A stretch of DNA of 64,000 bases from Rhodobacter sp. (GTDB taxonomy: Bacteria; Pseudomonadota; Alphaproteobacteria; Rhodobacterales; Rhodobacteraceae): the NCBI GenBank assembly GCA_027489175.1, contig JAIYAE010000024.1, positions 1-64,000 of the forward strand, given 5' to 3'. The position numbers were made by a program, and so were the translations under genes. Under the pieces are notes generated by a model. It was not told the origin of the DNA. It saw only the letters and a list, made by a program, of their open reading frames with translations, and made no database searches. Shown here piece by piece: positions 1-8,710 of the stretch (its first letter is position 1; the number at the start of each line of letters is the position of its first letter).

Positions 1-43
1 CAAGGCGCTGTTGAAGCATTTCAACATGCCCTTCACGTCGTAA
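1..43 (+). CDS. rplE: 50S ribosomal protein L5 (C-terminal end, partial)
   Basis: The window opens inside a plus-strand gene whose last residues read [13 protein letters not shown] before TAA. This matches the usual C-terminus of ribosomal protein L5, which binds 5S rRNA in the large subunit. L5 is the expected gene immediately before rpsN in the spc operon. Only 13 codons are visible, so identity rests on this tail and on synteny. Confidence 0.8.
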   Translation, partial: KALLKHFNMPFTS

Positions 44-60
44 GCGCGAGGAACAAAGAT

Positions 61-366
61 ATGGCAAAGAAATCCATGGTGAACCGCGAAGTGAAGCGCG
101 CCAAGCTGGTGAAGCAGCATGCTTCCAAGCGGGCCGCACTCAAGGCGGTGATCAACGATCAGACGAAACCGGTTGAAGATCGCTTCAAGGCGACGCTGAA
201 ACTGGCCGAGCTGCCCCGCAATTCGTCCGCCGTCCGGCTGCACAACCGCTGCCAGCTGACCGGCCGTCCGCATGCGTTCTATCGCAAGCTTAAACTCAGC
301 CGCATCATGCTGCGGGACCTCGCCTCGTTTGGCCAGATCCCCGGCATGGTCAAGTCCAGCTGGTAA
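61..366 (+). CDS. rpsN: 30S ribosomal protein S14
   Basis: Encodes 101 residues, the long form of S14 that lacks the zinc-binding CxxC pairs of the short form. S14 sits in the head of the small subunit near the decoding region. The signature [19 protein letters not shown] is seen in the C-terminal half and the protein ends in KSSW. The start follows a GAGGA ribosome site at about 48-52. It lies between rplE and rpsH, as in the spc operon. Its stop codon overlaps the strong AAGGAGG site of rpsH. Confidence 0.97.
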   Translation: MAKKSMVNREVKRAKLVKQHASKRAALKAVINDQTKPVEDRFKATLKLAELPRNSSAVRLHNRCQLTGRPHAFYRKLKLSRIMLRDLASFGQIPGMVKSSW

Positions 367-378
367 GGAGGACCGGAT

Positions 379-777
379 ATGATGATGAACGATCCTCTTG
401 GCGACATGCTGACCCGGATTCGCAACGCTCAGATGCGCGGCAAATCCACGGTCAAGACGCCCGCCTCCACGCTGCGCGCCCGCGTTCTGGAAGTGCTAAC
501 CTCGGAAGGCTACATCCGTGGCTGGGAAAAGGCTGACACCGACAACGGCCAGGGCGAATTCACGATCAGCCTGAAGTACTACGAAGGTGAGCCTGTGATC
601 CGCGAACTCAAGCGCGTGTCCAAGCCTGGCCGTCGGGTGTACATGGGCGTAAGCGAGCTTCCCTCGGTCCGCAACGGCCTGGGTGTCTCGATCGTCTCCA
701 CGCCGAAAGGCGTCATGTCGGATGCAAATGCACGCGCTGCCAATGTTGGCGGCGAAGTGCTTTGCACCGTATTCTAA
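379..777 (+). CDS. rpsH: 30S ribosomal protein S8
   Basis: Encodes 132 residues beginning [18 protein letters not shown], the typical S8 N-terminus. S8 binds 16S rRNA helix 21 and in many bacteria represses the spc operon post-transcriptionally. The C-terminal SxPKGVMSD segment is the conserved RNA-binding core. Three ATG codons stand in a row at the start; the first is taken because AAGGAGG at 365-371 lies 7 nt before it, though the third cannot be excluded. It is followed after 12 nt by rplF. Confidence 0.97.
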   Translation: MMMNDPLGDMLTRIRNAQMRGKSTVKTPASTLRARVLEVLTSEGYIRGWEKADTDNGQGEFTISLKYYEGEPVIRELKRVSKPGRRVYMGVSELPSVRNGLGVSIVSTPKGVMSDANARAANVGGEVLCTVF

Positions 778-789
778 GGGAGGGGTAGA

Positions 790-1323
790 ATGTCTCGTAT
801 TGGCAAGAAACCCGTCACTTTGGTCAAGGGCACCTCGGCTTCGGTGTCGGGTCAGACCATTGAAGTGAAGGGGCCGAAAGGCACCCGCAGCTTCACCGCT
901 GGGGACGACGTCACGCTGACGGTCGAAGGGGATACCATCAAGGTTACCCCGCGCGGCATGTCCAAGCGTGCCCGTCAGCAGTGGGGCATGACCCGCTCGA
1001 TGGTTGACAACCTGGTTGTCGGCGTCAGCGAGGGCTTCAAGAAGGAAATGGAAATCCAGGGCGTGGGTTACCGCGCCGCGATGGCGGGCAACGTGCTCAA
1101 GCTGTCGCTCGGCTACAGCCACGAAGTGAACTTCGAGGTGCCGAAGGGTGTGACCGTGACTTCGCCCAAGAACACCGAAATCATTGTGGAAGGCATTGAC
1201 CAGCAGCTTGTTGGTCAGGTCGCTGCGAACATCCGCGAATGGCGCGCGCCCGAGCCCTACAAGGGCAAAGGCATCCGCTACAAGGGTGAGTTCGTGTTCC
1301 GCAAGGAAGGCAAGAAGAAGTAA
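790..1323 (+). CDS. rplF: 50S ribosomal protein L6
   Basis: Encodes 177 residues, the normal length for L6. L6 has two homologous domains and binds 23S rRNA near the sarcin-ricin loop and the factor-binding site. The N-terminus MSRIGKKPV and the C-terminal [13 protein letters not shown] motif identify the family. It is preceded by a GGGAGGGG ribosome site and lies in the standard rpsH-rplF-rplR order, with 11 nt to the next gene. Confidence 0.97.
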   Translation: MSRIGKKPVTLVKGTSASVSGQTIEVKGPKGTRSFTAGDDVTLTVEGDTIKVTPRGMSKRARQQWGMTRSMVDNLVVGVSEGFKKEMEIQGVGYRAAMAGNVLKLSLGYSHEVNFEVPKGVTVTSPKNTEIIVEGIDQQLVGQVAANIREWRAPEPYKGKGIRYKGEFVFRKEGKKK

Positions 1324-1334
1324 GGACGAGAGAA

Positions 1335-1694
1335 ATGGCAAACAACAAAAGAGAGCTGTTCCTCAAGCGCCGCCTGCGCGTCCGGAACAAGATCAAGGCA
1401 ACGTCGCATGGGCGGCTTCGGCTGTCCGTGCACCGGTCCTCGAAGAACATCAGCGTCCAGCTGATCGACGATGTGAAGGGCGTGACTGTCGCCTCGGCAT
1501 CGACGCTCGAAAAGGATCTGGGTGTCGTCGGCAAGAACAACGTCGAGGCTTCGGCCAAGATCGGCGCTGCGATTGCCGAGCGGGCCAAGAAGGCCGGGGT
1601 CGAGGAGTGCTACTTCGACCGTGGCGGCTTCCTGTTCCACGGCAAGATCAAGGCCTTGGCCGATGCCGCCCGTGAAGGTGGCCTGAAGTTCTAA
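1335..1694 (+). CDS. rplR: 50S ribosomal protein L18
   Basis: Encodes 119 residues. L18 binds 5S rRNA and helps attach it, with L5, to the 23S rRNA of the central protuberance. The basic N-terminus ([11 protein letters not shown]), the [11 protein letters not shown] strand and the terminal [27 protein letters not shown] region are characteristic, although only short stretches are quoted here. A roughly 110-nt gap separates it from rpsE; no clear terminator is seen there. Confidence 0.97.
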   Translation: MANNKRELFLKRRLRVRNKIKATSHGRLRLSVHRSSKNISVQLIDDVKGVTVASASTLEKDLGVVGKNNVEASAKIGAAIAERAKKAGVEECYFDRGGFLFHGKIKALADAAREGGLKF

Positions 1695-1802
1695 ATCCAG
1701 CGGGCGGCAGGGATGCCGCCCCGATGATCCGGGGTCACGTCGCGTGCCCACCAGGATTGGCCAACAACGGCGCGATCAGCGCCACCAGTGAAGGAATGCC
1801 TT

Positions 1803-2381
1803 ATGGCAGAACGTGAAAACCGCCGGGAAGGCCGTGGGGGCAATGACCGCCGCGACAACCGTCCGGAAGAAAACCCGGAATTCGCCGACCGTCTGGTCGC
1901 GATCAACCGCGTCTCGAAAACCGTCAAGGGTGGCAAGCGCTTCGGCTTTGCGGCTTTGGTTGTGGTCGGTGACCAGCGTGGTCGCGTCGGCTTCGGCAAG
2001 GGCAAGGCCAAAGAGGTGCCGGAGGCGATCCGCAAGGCCACCGAACAGGCCAAGCGCAGCCTGATCCGCGTGCCGCTGAAAGACAGCCGCACGCTTCACC
2101 ACGACATGGAAGGCCGCCACGGCGCCGGTAAAGTCGTGATGCGGACCGCTGTTGCCGGTACCGGCATCATCGCCGGCGGCCCGATGCGCGCCGTGTTCGA
2201 GATGCTTGGCATTCAGGACATTGTGGCCAAGTCGATCGGCTCGACCAACCCCTACAACATGATCCGCGCCACCATCGACGGGCTGAAGCACGAAGCCTCG
2301 CCCCGCAACGTGGCGTCGCGGCGTGGCAAGAAGGTTGCGGAAATCCTCCGCAAGCCTGAAGCCGAAACCGTGGAGGCCTGA
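1803..2381 (+). CDS. rpsE: 30S ribosomal protein S5
   Basis: Encodes 192 residues from ATG 1803 ([13 protein letters not shown]). The reading frame is open further upstream to a GTG at 1788, but AAGGA at 1791-1795 sits at correct spacing for 1803, so the later start is preferred. S5 helps form the mRNA entry channel and influences decoding accuracy. The double-stranded RNA-binding fold is seen as [16 protein letters not shown] and [17 protein letters not shown]. The C-terminal domain continues to EAETVEA. The rpmD start follows 2 nt after the stop. Confidence 0.96.
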   Translation: MAERENRREGRGGNDRRDNRPEENPEFADRLVAINRVSKTVKGGKRFGFAALVVVGDQRGRVGFGKGKAKEVPEAIRKATEQAKRSLIRVPLKDSRTLHHDMEGRHGAGKVVMRTAVAGTGIIAGGPMRAVFEMLGIQDIVAKSIGSTNPYNMIRATIDGLKHEASPRNVASRRGKKVAEILRKPEAETVEA

Positions 2382-2383
2382 TC

Positions 2384-2575
2384 ATGGCGAAGAAAACCAT
2401 CGTCGTGAAGCAGGTGGCCTCCGCCGCCCGCCGCCCGGCCAAGCAGACCGCGACCCTCAAGGGTCTTGGCCTGAACAAGATGAACCGCACCCGTGAACTG
2501 GAAGATACCCCTTCCGTGCGCGGCATGGTCAACAAGATCAGCCACCTCGTTCAGATCATCGAAGAGCGTGGCTAA
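2384..2575 (+). CDS. rpmD: 50S ribosomal protein L30
   Basis: Encodes 63 residues, typical of bacterial L30. It binds 23S rRNA in the large subunit. The family core [18 protein letters not shown] and the following VRGMVNKI segment are present. It is two nucleotides from rpsE and is therefore probably translationally coupled to it. A GGGTGGGC-type hairpin follows within the gap to rplO. Confidence 0.96.
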   Translation: MAKKTIVVKQVASAARRPAKQTATLKGLGLNKMNRTRELEDTPSVRGMVNKISHLVQIIEERG

Positions 2576-2580
2576 TCCGT

Positions 2581-2604
2581 AGGGTGGGCAATGCGGCCCG
2601 CCTT
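2581..2604 (+). repeat. GGGTGGGC-type intergenic hairpin (copy 1)
   Basis: GGGTGGGC at 2582-2589 pairs with GCCCGCCT at 2596-2603 through two G-T wobbles, flanked by an A-T pair. The hairpin sits between rpmD and rplO. Closely similar hairpins follow rpoA (7340-7359) and the EamA transporter gene (25012-25029). No T-tract follows, so it is not a classic terminator here. Confidence 0.5.
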
Positions 2605-2669
2605 CCATTGAAACCGTGTTTGCCAAGGGTGTCGCACCCCTTGGCACTTCCGGCAGAAGGAGATGCGAC

Positions 2670-3167
2670 ATGAAACTTCACGAACTCGCCGACAATCCCG
2701 GCGCAGCCAAGAAACAAAAGCGTGTTGCCCGTGGCCCCGGTTCGGGCAAGGGCAAGACCGCAGGGCGCGGTATCAAGGGTCAGAAATCCCGTTCGGGCGT
2801 CGCCATCGGCGGCTACGAAGGCGGCCAGATGCCGCTCTATCGTCGTCTTCCGAAGCGCGGCTTCAACAAGCCGAACCGCATGGAATACGCCGTCGTGAAC
2901 CTCGGCCTGATCGAGAAGTTTATCGCCGCCGGCAAGCTGGACGCCAAGGGTGAAATCACCGAAGACGCGCTGGTCGCGGCCGGTCTGACCTCGGGCAAGC
3001 ATGACGGCATCCGCGTGCTGAACAAGGGTGCGATCACCACCAAGATCACGCTGGTCGTGACCGGTGCGTCCGCCGCAGCGGTTGAGGCTGTTGCAGCGGC
3101 TGGGGGCACCCTGACGCTCCTTCCGCAGCCCGCGCCCTACGGCAAGCCGCAGCGCAAAGCCAAATAA
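2670..3167 (+). CDS. rplO: 50S ribosomal protein L15
   Basis: Encodes 165 residues from ATG 2670 ([18 protein letters not shown]). The frame is open upstream to 2616, but AGAAGGAG at 2656-2662 lies 7-8 nt before 2670 and the family begins MKLHEL. L15 is an early assembly protein of the large subunit. The glycine-rich RNA-binding segment ([19 protein letters not shown]) is clear. It lies between rpmD and secY as in the classic spc operon. Confidence 0.96.
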   Translation: MKLHELADNPGAAKKQKRVARGPGSGKGKTAGRGIKGQKSRSGVAIGGYEGGQMPLYRRLPKRGFNKPNRMEYAVVNLGLIEKFIAAGKLDAKGEITEDALVAAGLTSGKHDGIRVLNKGAITTKITLVVTGASAAAVEAVAAAGGTLTLLPQPAPYGKPQRKAK

Positions 3168-3238
3168 GCGCCGGGTATGACCCCGATAAGGGATTGTGAG
3201 CGGCCCGAAGGTCGCTTACATCCAACGGAAGTTTTCCC

Positions 3239-3270
3239 GCGCCGCCAACCGGAGAACGGTCTGGCGGCGC
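3239..3270 (+). promoter_or_regulatory. Leader hairpin upstream of secY
   Basis: GCGCCGCCA at 3239-3247 pairs perfectly with TGGCGGCGC at 3262-3270. A nested ACCG/CGGT pair lies in the loop. The hairpin ends 21 nt before the secY start and is not followed by a T-run. It could be an RNA stability or translational control element in the rplO-secY gap. Function is not known from the sequence. Confidence 0.45.
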
Positions 3271-3291
3271 TTGGCTTGAAAGAGACCTGAC

Positions 3292-4653
3292 ATGGCATCT
3301 GCTGCAGAGCAAATGGCGGCGAACCTCAGCTGGAGTGCGCTTGGCAAGGCAACCGACCTGCGCCAGCGCATCTTCTTCACGATCGGCTTGCTGATCGTCT
3401 ACCGGCTTGGCACCTACATTCCGGTTCCCGGGATCGACGGGAACGCGCTGCGCGACGTGATGGCCCAGGTGACGCAGGGCATCGGCGGCATGCTGAACCT
3501 GTTCACCGGCGGCGCGATCAGCCGGATGGGGATCTTTGCCCTTGGCATCATGCCCTACATCAGCGCCTCGATCATCGTGCAGCTTTTGGCCACGATGTAC
3601 GGCCCCTGGCAGCAACTTCGCAAAGAGGGTGAGCAGGGCCGCAAGAAGCTGAACCAATACACCCGCTATGGCACGGTCGCGCTGGCGATCCTGCAGGGCT
3701 ACGGCATCGCCGTGTCAATCCAGGGCGGTGGACTGGCGCACAACCCGGGCCTCTTCTTCATCGCGTCCTGCGTGATCACGCTGGTCGGGGGCACGATGTT
3801 CCTGATGTGGCTGGGCGAACAGATCACCAGCCGCGGCATCGGCAACGGCATCTCGCTCATCATCTTCGTCGGTATCGTGGCCGAAATCCCGGCCGCCATC
3901 GCGCAATTCCTGGCGCAGGGCCGGTCTGGTGCCTTGTCCACCCCGGTGATCCTGGGCGTGATCGTGATGGTCGTTGCGGTCATCATGTTCGTCGTCTTCA
4001 TGGAACGCGCCTTGCGCAAGATTTCCATCCTTTATCCGCGCCGTCAGGTCGGGATGAAGGTCTATGAGGGCGGGTCGTCGCACCTGCCGATCAAGGTCAA
4101 CCCGGCAGGCGTGATCCCGGCGATCTTCGCGTCGTCAATCCTGCTTCTGCCGACCACGATCAGCACCTTCTCGGGCAGCACCACGAACCCGGTCCTGTCC
4201 TGGCTGGCCGCCAGCCTTGGTTACGGCCAACCGCTGCACCTTCTGTTCCTGGCGATCATGATCGTGTTCTTCAGCTACTTCTACACGCTGAACGTGACCT
4301 TCAAGATCGACGACGTGGCCGAGAACCTGAAAAGCCAAAGCGCATCAATCCCCGGTATCCGGCCCGGCAAGAAGACCGAGGAATATCTGGAATACGTCGT
4401 CAACCGTATCCTCGTCCTGGGCTCGGCCTATCTTGCGGCGGTCTGTCTGTTGCCTGAGGTTCTGATCGCGGAACTTGGCGTTCCCTTCTACTTCGGCGGC
4501 ACTTCGGTGCTGATCGTCGTGTCGGTCACCATGGACACGATCCAGCAGGTCCAGTCGCATCTTCTGGCGCATCAGTATGAATCGCTGATCGAGAAGTCGC
4601 AGCTGCGTGGGCGCAAGCGGACCGGGCCCCCCAAGGCCCCCGCCCGGCGCTGA
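3292..4653 (+). CDS. secY: Protein translocase channel subunit SecY
   Basis: Encodes 453 residues, within the normal range for SecY. It forms the inner-membrane protein-conducting channel with SecE and SecG. About ten hydrophobic segments are visible. The second half carries the cytoplasmic loop QSASIPGIRPGKKTEEYLE between membrane segments 8 and 9, and the early YIPVPGIDG segment is also typical. Its place between rplO and adk is standard. The adk start follows only 3 nt after the stop, suggesting coupled translation. Confidence 0.97.
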   Translation: MASAAEQMAANLSWSALGKATDLRQRIFFTIGLLIVYRLGTYIPVPGIDGNALRDVMAQVTQGIGGMLNLFTGGAISRMGIFALGIMPYISASIIVQLLATMYGPWQQLRKEGEQGRKKLNQYTRYGTVALAILQGYGIAVSIQGGGLAHNPGLFFIASCVITLVGGTMFLMWLGEQITSRGIGNGISLIIFVGIVAEIPAAIAQFLAQGRSGALSTPVILGVIVMVVAVIMFVVFMERALRKISILYPRRQVGMKVYEGGSSHLPIKVNPAGVIPAIFASSILLLPTTISTFSGSTTNPVLSWLAASLGYGQPLHLLFLAIMIVFFSYFYTLNVTFKIDDVAENLKSQSASIPGIRPGKKTEEYLEYVVNRILVLGSAYLAAVCLLPEVLIAELGVPFYFGGTSVLIVVSVTMDTIQQVQSHLLAHQYESLIEKSQLRGRKRTGPPKAPARR

Positions 4654-4656
4654 TCC

Positions 4657-5241
4657 ATGGCGAACATCATCCTTCTTGGCCCGCCGGGCGCCGGCAAGGG
4701 CACTCAGGCCAAGCGCCTGCAGGACGCCCGCAACATGGTGCAGCTGTCGACAGGTGACATGCTGCGCGAGGCCCGCACCAGCGGCACCGACATGGGCCGC
4801 AAGGTCGCTCGCGTGCTGGACGAGGGCGGTCTGGTCACTGATGACATCGTCATCGGCCTGATCGCCGAGAAGCTTGAGACGACCGGCCACGGCGGCTTCA
4901 TCTTCGACGGCTTCCCGCGCACGCTGAAGCAGGCCGATGCCCTGGGTGCCTTGTTGGCGCAGAAGGGCCTGACCCTTGATGCCGTGATCGAGCTGGTGGT
5001 GGACGACACCGCCCTTGTCGGCCGGATCGTGAAACGGGCGGATGAGGCGCGCGCCGCCGGCCAGCCCGTCCGCCGCGACGACACACCCGAGGTGTTTGAG
5101 GTGCGGCTGCGCGAATACTACAAGAACACCGCCCCGCTGATTGGCTACTACTGGGCCAAGGGTGACCTGGTGCAGATTGATGGCATGGGCGAAATGCAGG
5201 CCGTTGCCGATGCGATCGCAGCGGTGCTTGACAAAGCCTAG
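4657..5241 (+). CDS. adk: Adenylate kinase, short form
   Basis: Encodes 194 residues. It interconverts ATP + AMP and 2 ADP in the cytoplasm. The P-loop [10 protein letters not shown] is at residues 7-16; DGFPRT and RRDDTPE mark the AMP site and the lid. The lid is short, without the Zn-finger insertion, as in many alphaproteobacterial enzymes. It is three nucleotides downstream of secY and is therefore probably made from the spc transcript. A 180-nt gap with a good promoter follows. Confidence 0.97.
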   Translation: MANIILLGPPGAGKGTQAKRLQDARNMVQLSTGDMLREARTSGTDMGRKVARVLDEGGLVTDDIVIGLIAEKLETTGHGGFIFDGFPRTLKQADALGALLAQKGLTLDAVIELVVDDTALVGRIVKRADEARAAGQPVRRDDTPEVFEVRLREYYKNTAPLIGYYWAKGDLVQIDGMGEMQAVADAIAAVLDKA

Positions 5242-5259
5242 GAAACTTCTCTCGCGGCC

Positions 5260-5288
5260 TTGACGGCCCTGGGAAAACCCCCTAATGC
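5260..5288 (+). promoter_or_regulatory. Probable sigma-70 promoter of the alpha (rpsM-rplQ) operon
   Basis: A -35 element TTGACG at 5260-5265 is separated by exactly 17 nt from a -10 element TAATGC at 5283-5288. The expected start site is near 5295, leaving a leader of about 125 nt before rpsM. The leader is long enough for autoregulatory RNA structure. The prediction is from sequence match only. Confidence 0.55.
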
Positions 5289-5421
5289 ACGGCGTCCCGC
5301 GGTGGAATCGCCTTGCGGGCCTTCCTTATTGGAAGTTCGGACCATCGGGGGCCAGTCCCCTGGCGGAGTTGTGAAAAAAGGTTCTGGCACTACGGAACCG
5401 CAACCTAGAAGGACGACACGT

Positions 5422-5790
5422 TTGGCACGTATTGCTGGCGTCAACATTCCGACCGCGAAACGGGTTCCGATCGCGCTCACCTACATCACCGGTATTGGTC
5501 CGCACATCGCAGAAACCATCTGCGCCGCGCTGAACATCGATCGTGCCCGTCGCGTGAATCAGCTGAACGACAGCGAAGTGCTGGCGATCCGCGAATACAT
5601 CGACGCGAACGTGACGGTTGAAGGCGACCTGCGCCGCGAAACCACGATGAACATCAAGCGTCTGATGGACCTTGGCTGCTACCGCGGCCTGCGTCACCGC
5701 AAGGGCCTGCCGGTCCGCGGTCAGCGCACCCACACCAACGCACGCACCCGCAAAGGCCCCGCAAAGGCCATTGCCGGCAAGAAGAAATAA
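5422..5790 (+). CDS. rpsM: 30S ribosomal protein S13 (TTG start)
   Basis: Encodes 122 residues reading (M)[19 protein letters not shown] from a TTG start at 5422. AGAAGGA at 5407-5413 is correctly spaced for it and no ATG exists near the conserved N-terminus. S13 lies in the head of the small subunit and contacts P-site tRNA and the bridge to the large subunit. The helix-two-turns-helix region and the basic C-terminus ([18 protein letters not shown]) are clear. The non-ATG start may limit expression or allow autoregulation. Confidence 0.94.
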   Translation: MARIAGVNIPTAKRVPIALTYITGIGPHIAETICAALNIDRARRVNQLNDSEVLAIREYIDANVTVEGDLRRETTMNIKRLMDLGCYRGLRHRKGLPVRGQRTHTNARTRKGPAKAIAGKKK

Positions 5791-5802
5791 GGGGGCCCTG
5801 AT

Positions 5803-6198
5803 ATGGCACGCGATACCAAGGCCGCCCGTACGAAGAAAAAAGAACGCAAGAACATCGCCGCTGGCGTGGTTCATGTGAACTCTTCGTTCAACAACACCAA
5901 GATCCTGATCTCCGACGTTCAGGGCAACGCGATTTCCTGGTCGTCCTCGGGCACCATGGGCTTCAAAGGCTCGCGCAAGTCGACGCCTTACGCGGCCCAG
6001 ATGGCCGCTGAAGACGCTGCCCGCAAGGCACAGGAACACGGCATGAAGACCGTTGAGGTCGAAGTGCAGGGTCCGGGTTCGGGCCGCGAATCGGCGCTGC
6101 GCGCGCTGGCTGCGGTGGGTCTGAACATCACCTCGATCCGCGACGTGACGCCTCTGGCACACAACGGCTGCCGTCCGCCGAAGCGCCGCCGCGTCTGA
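5803..6198 (+). CDS. rpsK: 30S ribosomal protein S11
   Basis: Encodes 131 residues. S11 lies in the platform of the small subunit near the E site. The family motifs [16 protein letters not shown] and the C-terminal [19 protein letters not shown] are present, ending KRRRV. It follows rpsM by 12 nt. A strong stem-loop separates it from rpoA. Confidence 0.97.
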   Translation: MARDTKAARTKKKERKNIAAGVVHVNSSFNNTKILISDVQGNAISWSSSGTMGFKGSRKSTPYAAQMAAEDAARKAQEHGMKTVEVEVQGPGSGRESALRALAAVGLNITSIRDVTPLAHNGCRPPKRRRV

Positions 6199-6212
6199 CG
6201 CAATCTTTTCTG

Positions 6213-6247
6213 CCGGGCCGTGGGGTATTCCCTCACGGCCCGGTTTT
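6213..6247 (+). terminator. Stem-loop with T-run between rpsK and rpoA
   Basis: CCGGGCCGTGGGG at 6213-6225 pairs over 13 positions with 6231-6243, with one G-T wobble and a five-base loop TATTC. TTTT follows at 6244-6247. This is a good intrinsic terminator shape lying inside the alpha operon, 70 nt before rpoA. It could attenuate rpoA/rplQ transcription or stabilise the rpsM-rpsK message. Confidence 0.65.
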
Positions 6248-6316
6248 CGTCGTTTACGATCCTCGGGCGTCCTGCGGCTTTGGACATCGGCAGCGGACAA
6301 GTATAGGGGCTTCAGC

Positions 6317-7333
6317 ATGATCCACAAAAACTGGCAGGAACTCATCAAGCCGACGCAGCTTGTCGTGAAGGCGGGGGCTGATGCCGCCCGCACCGCGACG
6401 GTGATCGCCGAACCCTTGGAGCGGGGCTTTGGCCTCACCCTCGGCAACGCGCTGCGTCGTGTGCTGATGAGCAGCCTGCAAGGCGCTGCCATCACCTCGG
6501 TGCAGATCGACAACGTCCTGCATGAATTCTCATCCGTGGCCGGCGTGCGTGAAGACGTCACCGACATCGTGCTGAACCTCAAGGGCGTCAGCATCAAGAT
6601 GGAAGTCGAAGGGCCGAAGCGCCTGTCGATATCGGCCAAGGGTCCGGGCGTCGTCACCGCTGGCGACATCTCGGAATCCAACGGGATCGAGATCCTGAAC
6701 AAGGATCACGTGATCTGCCACCTCGACGACGGCGCCGACGTGTTCATGGAACTGACGGTTTCGACCGGCAAGGGCTATGTCGCGGCCGACAAGAACCGCC
6801 CGGAAGATGCGCCGATCGGCCTGATCCCGATCGACGCGATCTACTCGCCGGTCAAGAAGGTCAGCTACGAAGTGCAGCCCACCCGTGAGGGCCAGGTGCT
6901 GGACTATGACAAGCTGACGATGAAAATCGAAACCGACGGCTCGCTGACGCCGGATGACGCCGTGGCCTATGCCGCGCGCATTCTGCAAGACCAGCTGTCG
7001 ATCTTCGTGAACTTCGACGAACCGGAATCGGCCAAGCTGGGCGAAGTGGATTCGGGTCTCGAATTCAACCCGCTGCTGCTGAAGAAAGTCGACGAGCTGG
7101 AACTGTCGGTCCGTTCGGCCAACTGCCTGAAGAACGACAATATCGTCTACATCGGCGATCTGATCCAGAAGACCGAAGCAGAAATGCTCCGCACCCCGAA
7201 CTTTGGCCGCAAGTCCTTGAACGAGATCAAGGAAGTGCTGTCGGGCATGGGCCTGCACCTGGGCATGGACGTGGAAGACTGGCCGCCGGAAAACATCGAA
7301 GACCTGGCCAAGCGTTTCGAAGACCAGTTCTAA
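6317..7333 (+). CDS. rpoA: RNA polymerase alpha subunit
   Basis: Encodes 338 residues, the usual length. The N-terminal domain (about 1-235) dimerises and nucleates core polymerase assembly; it contains [19 protein letters not shown]. The C-terminal domain (about 250-320), which contacts UP elements and activators, contains [14 protein letters not shown] and [15 protein letters not shown]. It lies between rpsK and rplQ, as expected. A 130-nt gap follows, with a small hairpin. Confidence 0.98.
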   Translation: MIHKNWQELIKPTQLVVKAGADAARTATVIAEPLERGFGLTLGNALRRVLMSSLQGAAITSVQIDNVLHEFSSVAGVREDVTDIVLNLKGVSIKMEVEGPKRLSISAKGPGVVTAGDISESNGIEILNKDHVICHLDDGADVFMELTVSTGKGYVAADKNRPEDAPIGLIPIDAIYSPVKKVSYEVQPTREGQVLDYDKLTMKIETDGSLTPDDAVAYAARILQDQLSIFVNFDEPESAKLGEVDSGLEFNPLLLKKVDELELSVRSANCLKNDNIVYIGDLIQKTEAEMLRTPNFGRKSLNEIKEVLSGMGLHLGMDVEDWPPENIEDLAKRFEDQF

Positions 7334-7339
7334 GAACAG

Positions 7340-7359
7340 GGGTGGGCTGCGGCCCACCC
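7340..7359 (+). repeat. GGGTGGGC-type intergenic hairpin (copy 2)
   Basis: GGGTGGGC at 7340-7347 pairs perfectly with GCCCACCC at 7352-7359 around a TGCG loop. It lies 6 nt after the rpoA stop and is followed by TTCC rather than a T-run. It resembles the hairpins at 2581-2604 and 25012-25029. Confidence 0.55.
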
Positions 7360-7465
7360 TTCCAAAATGCCCGCCCGTGCGGGGAACGACTGGCGAAAGC
7401 CCAAGGTGAGCGGGACCAAACGTAGGACCTGCCGGACAAAGCAAAACACGCGTTAGGAGAGAAAA

Positions 7466-7876
7466 ATGCGTCACTCAAGCGGCTACCGCAAGCTGAACCG
7501 GACCCACGAACACCGCAAGGCGATGTTCGCCAACATGGCCGGCTCGCTGATCGAACACGAACAGATCAAGACCACCCTGCCCAAGGCCAAGGAACTGCGC
7601 CCGATCATCGAAAAGCTGATCACGCTGGCCAAGCGCGGCGACCTGCATGCGCGCCGCCAGGCCCATGCACAGCTGAAGCAGGACATCCACACCGAGCGGC
7701 TCTTCGCCATCCTCGGGCCGCGCTACAAGGACCGTCAGGGCGGTTATGTCCGTGTGCTGAAGGCCGGCTTCCGTTTTGGCGACATGGCTCCGATGGCGAT
7801 CATCGAATTCGTCGATCGTGACACGACCGCGAAGGGTGCTGCCGACCACGCCCGGAATGAAGCCGCTGAAGGCTGA
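7466..7876 (+). CDS. rplQ: 50S ribosomal protein L17
   Basis: Encodes 136 residues starting [20 protein letters not shown], the typical L17 N-terminus. It binds 23S rRNA near the peptide exit tunnel. The family body ([20 protein letters not shown]) is present, and the C-terminal tail after [19 protein letters not shown] is alanine-rich. The start follows AGGAGAG. It is the last gene of the operon and is followed by a clear intrinsic terminator. Confidence 0.97.
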   Translation: MRHSSGYRKLNRTHEHRKAMFANMAGSLIEHEQIKTTLPKAKELRPIIEKLITLAKRGDLHARRQAHAQLKQDIHTERLFAILGPRYKDRQGGYVRVLKAGFRFGDMAPMAIIEFVDRDTTAKGAADHARNEAAEG

Positions 7877-7894
7877 AGTGACACAATAGGTTGG

Positions 7895-7930
7895 AAAAGG
7901 CCCGCCAGTATGGTGGGCCTTTTTCTTTTC
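7895..7930 (+). terminator. Intrinsic terminator after rplQ
   Basis: AAAAGGCCCGCC at 7895-7906 pairs with GGTGGGCCTTTT after an AGTAT loop, with one G-T wobble. It runs into TTTTTCTTTTC. It lies 18 nt after the rplQ stop and closes the ribosomal operon. Confidence 0.85.
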
Positions 7931-7960
7931 TGCTTCGGTCCTGATGGGCAAGTCCATCTT

Positions 7961-7989
7961 TGCACTGGCAATTGTGCTTGCACTTGTGC
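7961..7989 (+). promoter_or_regulatory. Tandem GCAC/GTGC dyads upstream of luxR
   Basis: Two dyads lie side by side: GCAC 7962-7965 with GTGC 7974-7977, and GCAC 7980-7983 with GTGC 7986-7989. A possible -35 TTGCAC at 7978-7983 with CAATAT at 8000-8005 (16-nt spacer) overlaps the second dyad. This layout fits an operator controlling luxR, perhaps by LuxR itself. It does not match the classical lux box, so assignment is tentative. Confidence 0.35.
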
Positions 7990-8046
7990 CTAGGCCACTC
8001 AATATCAATCCGAAGTAGAATCTTGCGAGTTGGACCGTGGTTGCAC

Positions 8047-8658
8047 ATGCCCGAAAAGAAGTCACTCACCGTGTTGCTTGAAAGGCTAGGTCAGCTTGCG
8101 CCGATGGGCTACACGGTCGGCCTTCACATTCGTTTTGCCACGCCCCTGATCTACAAAAGCTCTTATCCGCCGGCTTGGGTGGATCACTATAATGCCCACT
8201 CCTATTACCTGCGGGATCCGCTGGTGTTCTGGGGTGTAGGGGTTGAAGGCACCACGCGCTGGAGCTCGATCCCGCTGCCGGATCCATTCGGCGTGATGAA
8301 GAAAGCCGCAGGTCATGGGCTGAAATATGGTGCGGTGTCGTCTTACGGCCCGATCACTTCGCGCTCGATTGTCGGAATCAGCCGGTCAGATCGTGAGTTC
8401 GATGATGCCGAACTTGCGACGCTGAAAGAGCTGACAATCGAGCTGCATATTCAGGCTAAACCGCCATCCGAACTGACAAGGGCGCAGATCGAGGCGTTGG
8501 AATGTGTTGCAAACGGGGATCGTCACGCTGCTGCCGCTGCGAAGCTCGGGATTTCGGAAAGTGCCTTCAAGGCGCGGCTTCAGTCCGCGCGTGTCCGACT
8601 TGAGGCACGCACGACGTCCGAAGCGCTGAGAAAGGCGCGAGAGTATCGCTTGCTTTAG
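8047..8658 (+). CDS. LuxR-family autoinducer-binding regulator
   Basis: Encodes 203 residues from ATG 8047 (MPEKKSLTVLLERLG). The N-terminal half has the autoinducer-binding pattern: YPPAWVDHYNAHSYYLRDPL around residues 44-63 carries the Trp, Tyr and Asp that contact acyl-homoserine lactones in this family. The C-terminal helix-turn-helix begins at LTRAQIEALECVANG and continues through KLGISESAFKARLQSARVRL. It is followed 52 nt later by a luxI-type synthase gene in the same direction, so the two form a quorum-sensing pair. The HTH is slightly divergent (QIEALE in place of the usual REREVL), but a functional regulator is likely. Confidence 0.92.
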   Translation: MPEKKSLTVLLERLGQLAPMGYTVGLHIRFATPLIYKSSYPPAWVDHYNAHSYYLRDPLVFWGVGVEGTTRWSSIPLPDPFGVMKKAAGHGLKYGAVSSYGPITSRSIVGISRSDREFDDAELATLKELTIELHIQAKPPSELTRAQIEALECVANGDRHAAAAAKLGISESAFKARLQSARVRLEARTTSEALRKAREYRLL

Positions 8659-8710
8659 GCGTGACGCTATCCCTCTGACCGGTTTTTGAACCCCAGAAGG
8701 AGGCGTAGCC

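Noticed and set aside
1788-1802. Upstream GTG start for rpsE
   Set aside because: It would place the ribosome site inside the coding sequence; the family N-terminus and AAGGA spacing support ATG 1803.
5326-6702. Long open frame (458 codons) on the minus strand opposite rpsM, rpsK and the start of rpoA
   Set aside because: It lies antisense to three clearly conserved genes, has arginine-rich low-complexity sequence and no recognisable family. High GC content creates such frames.
8659-8710. lux box upstream of the luxI-type gene
   Set aside because: No 18-20 base palindrome resembling a lux box is present in the 52-nt gap.
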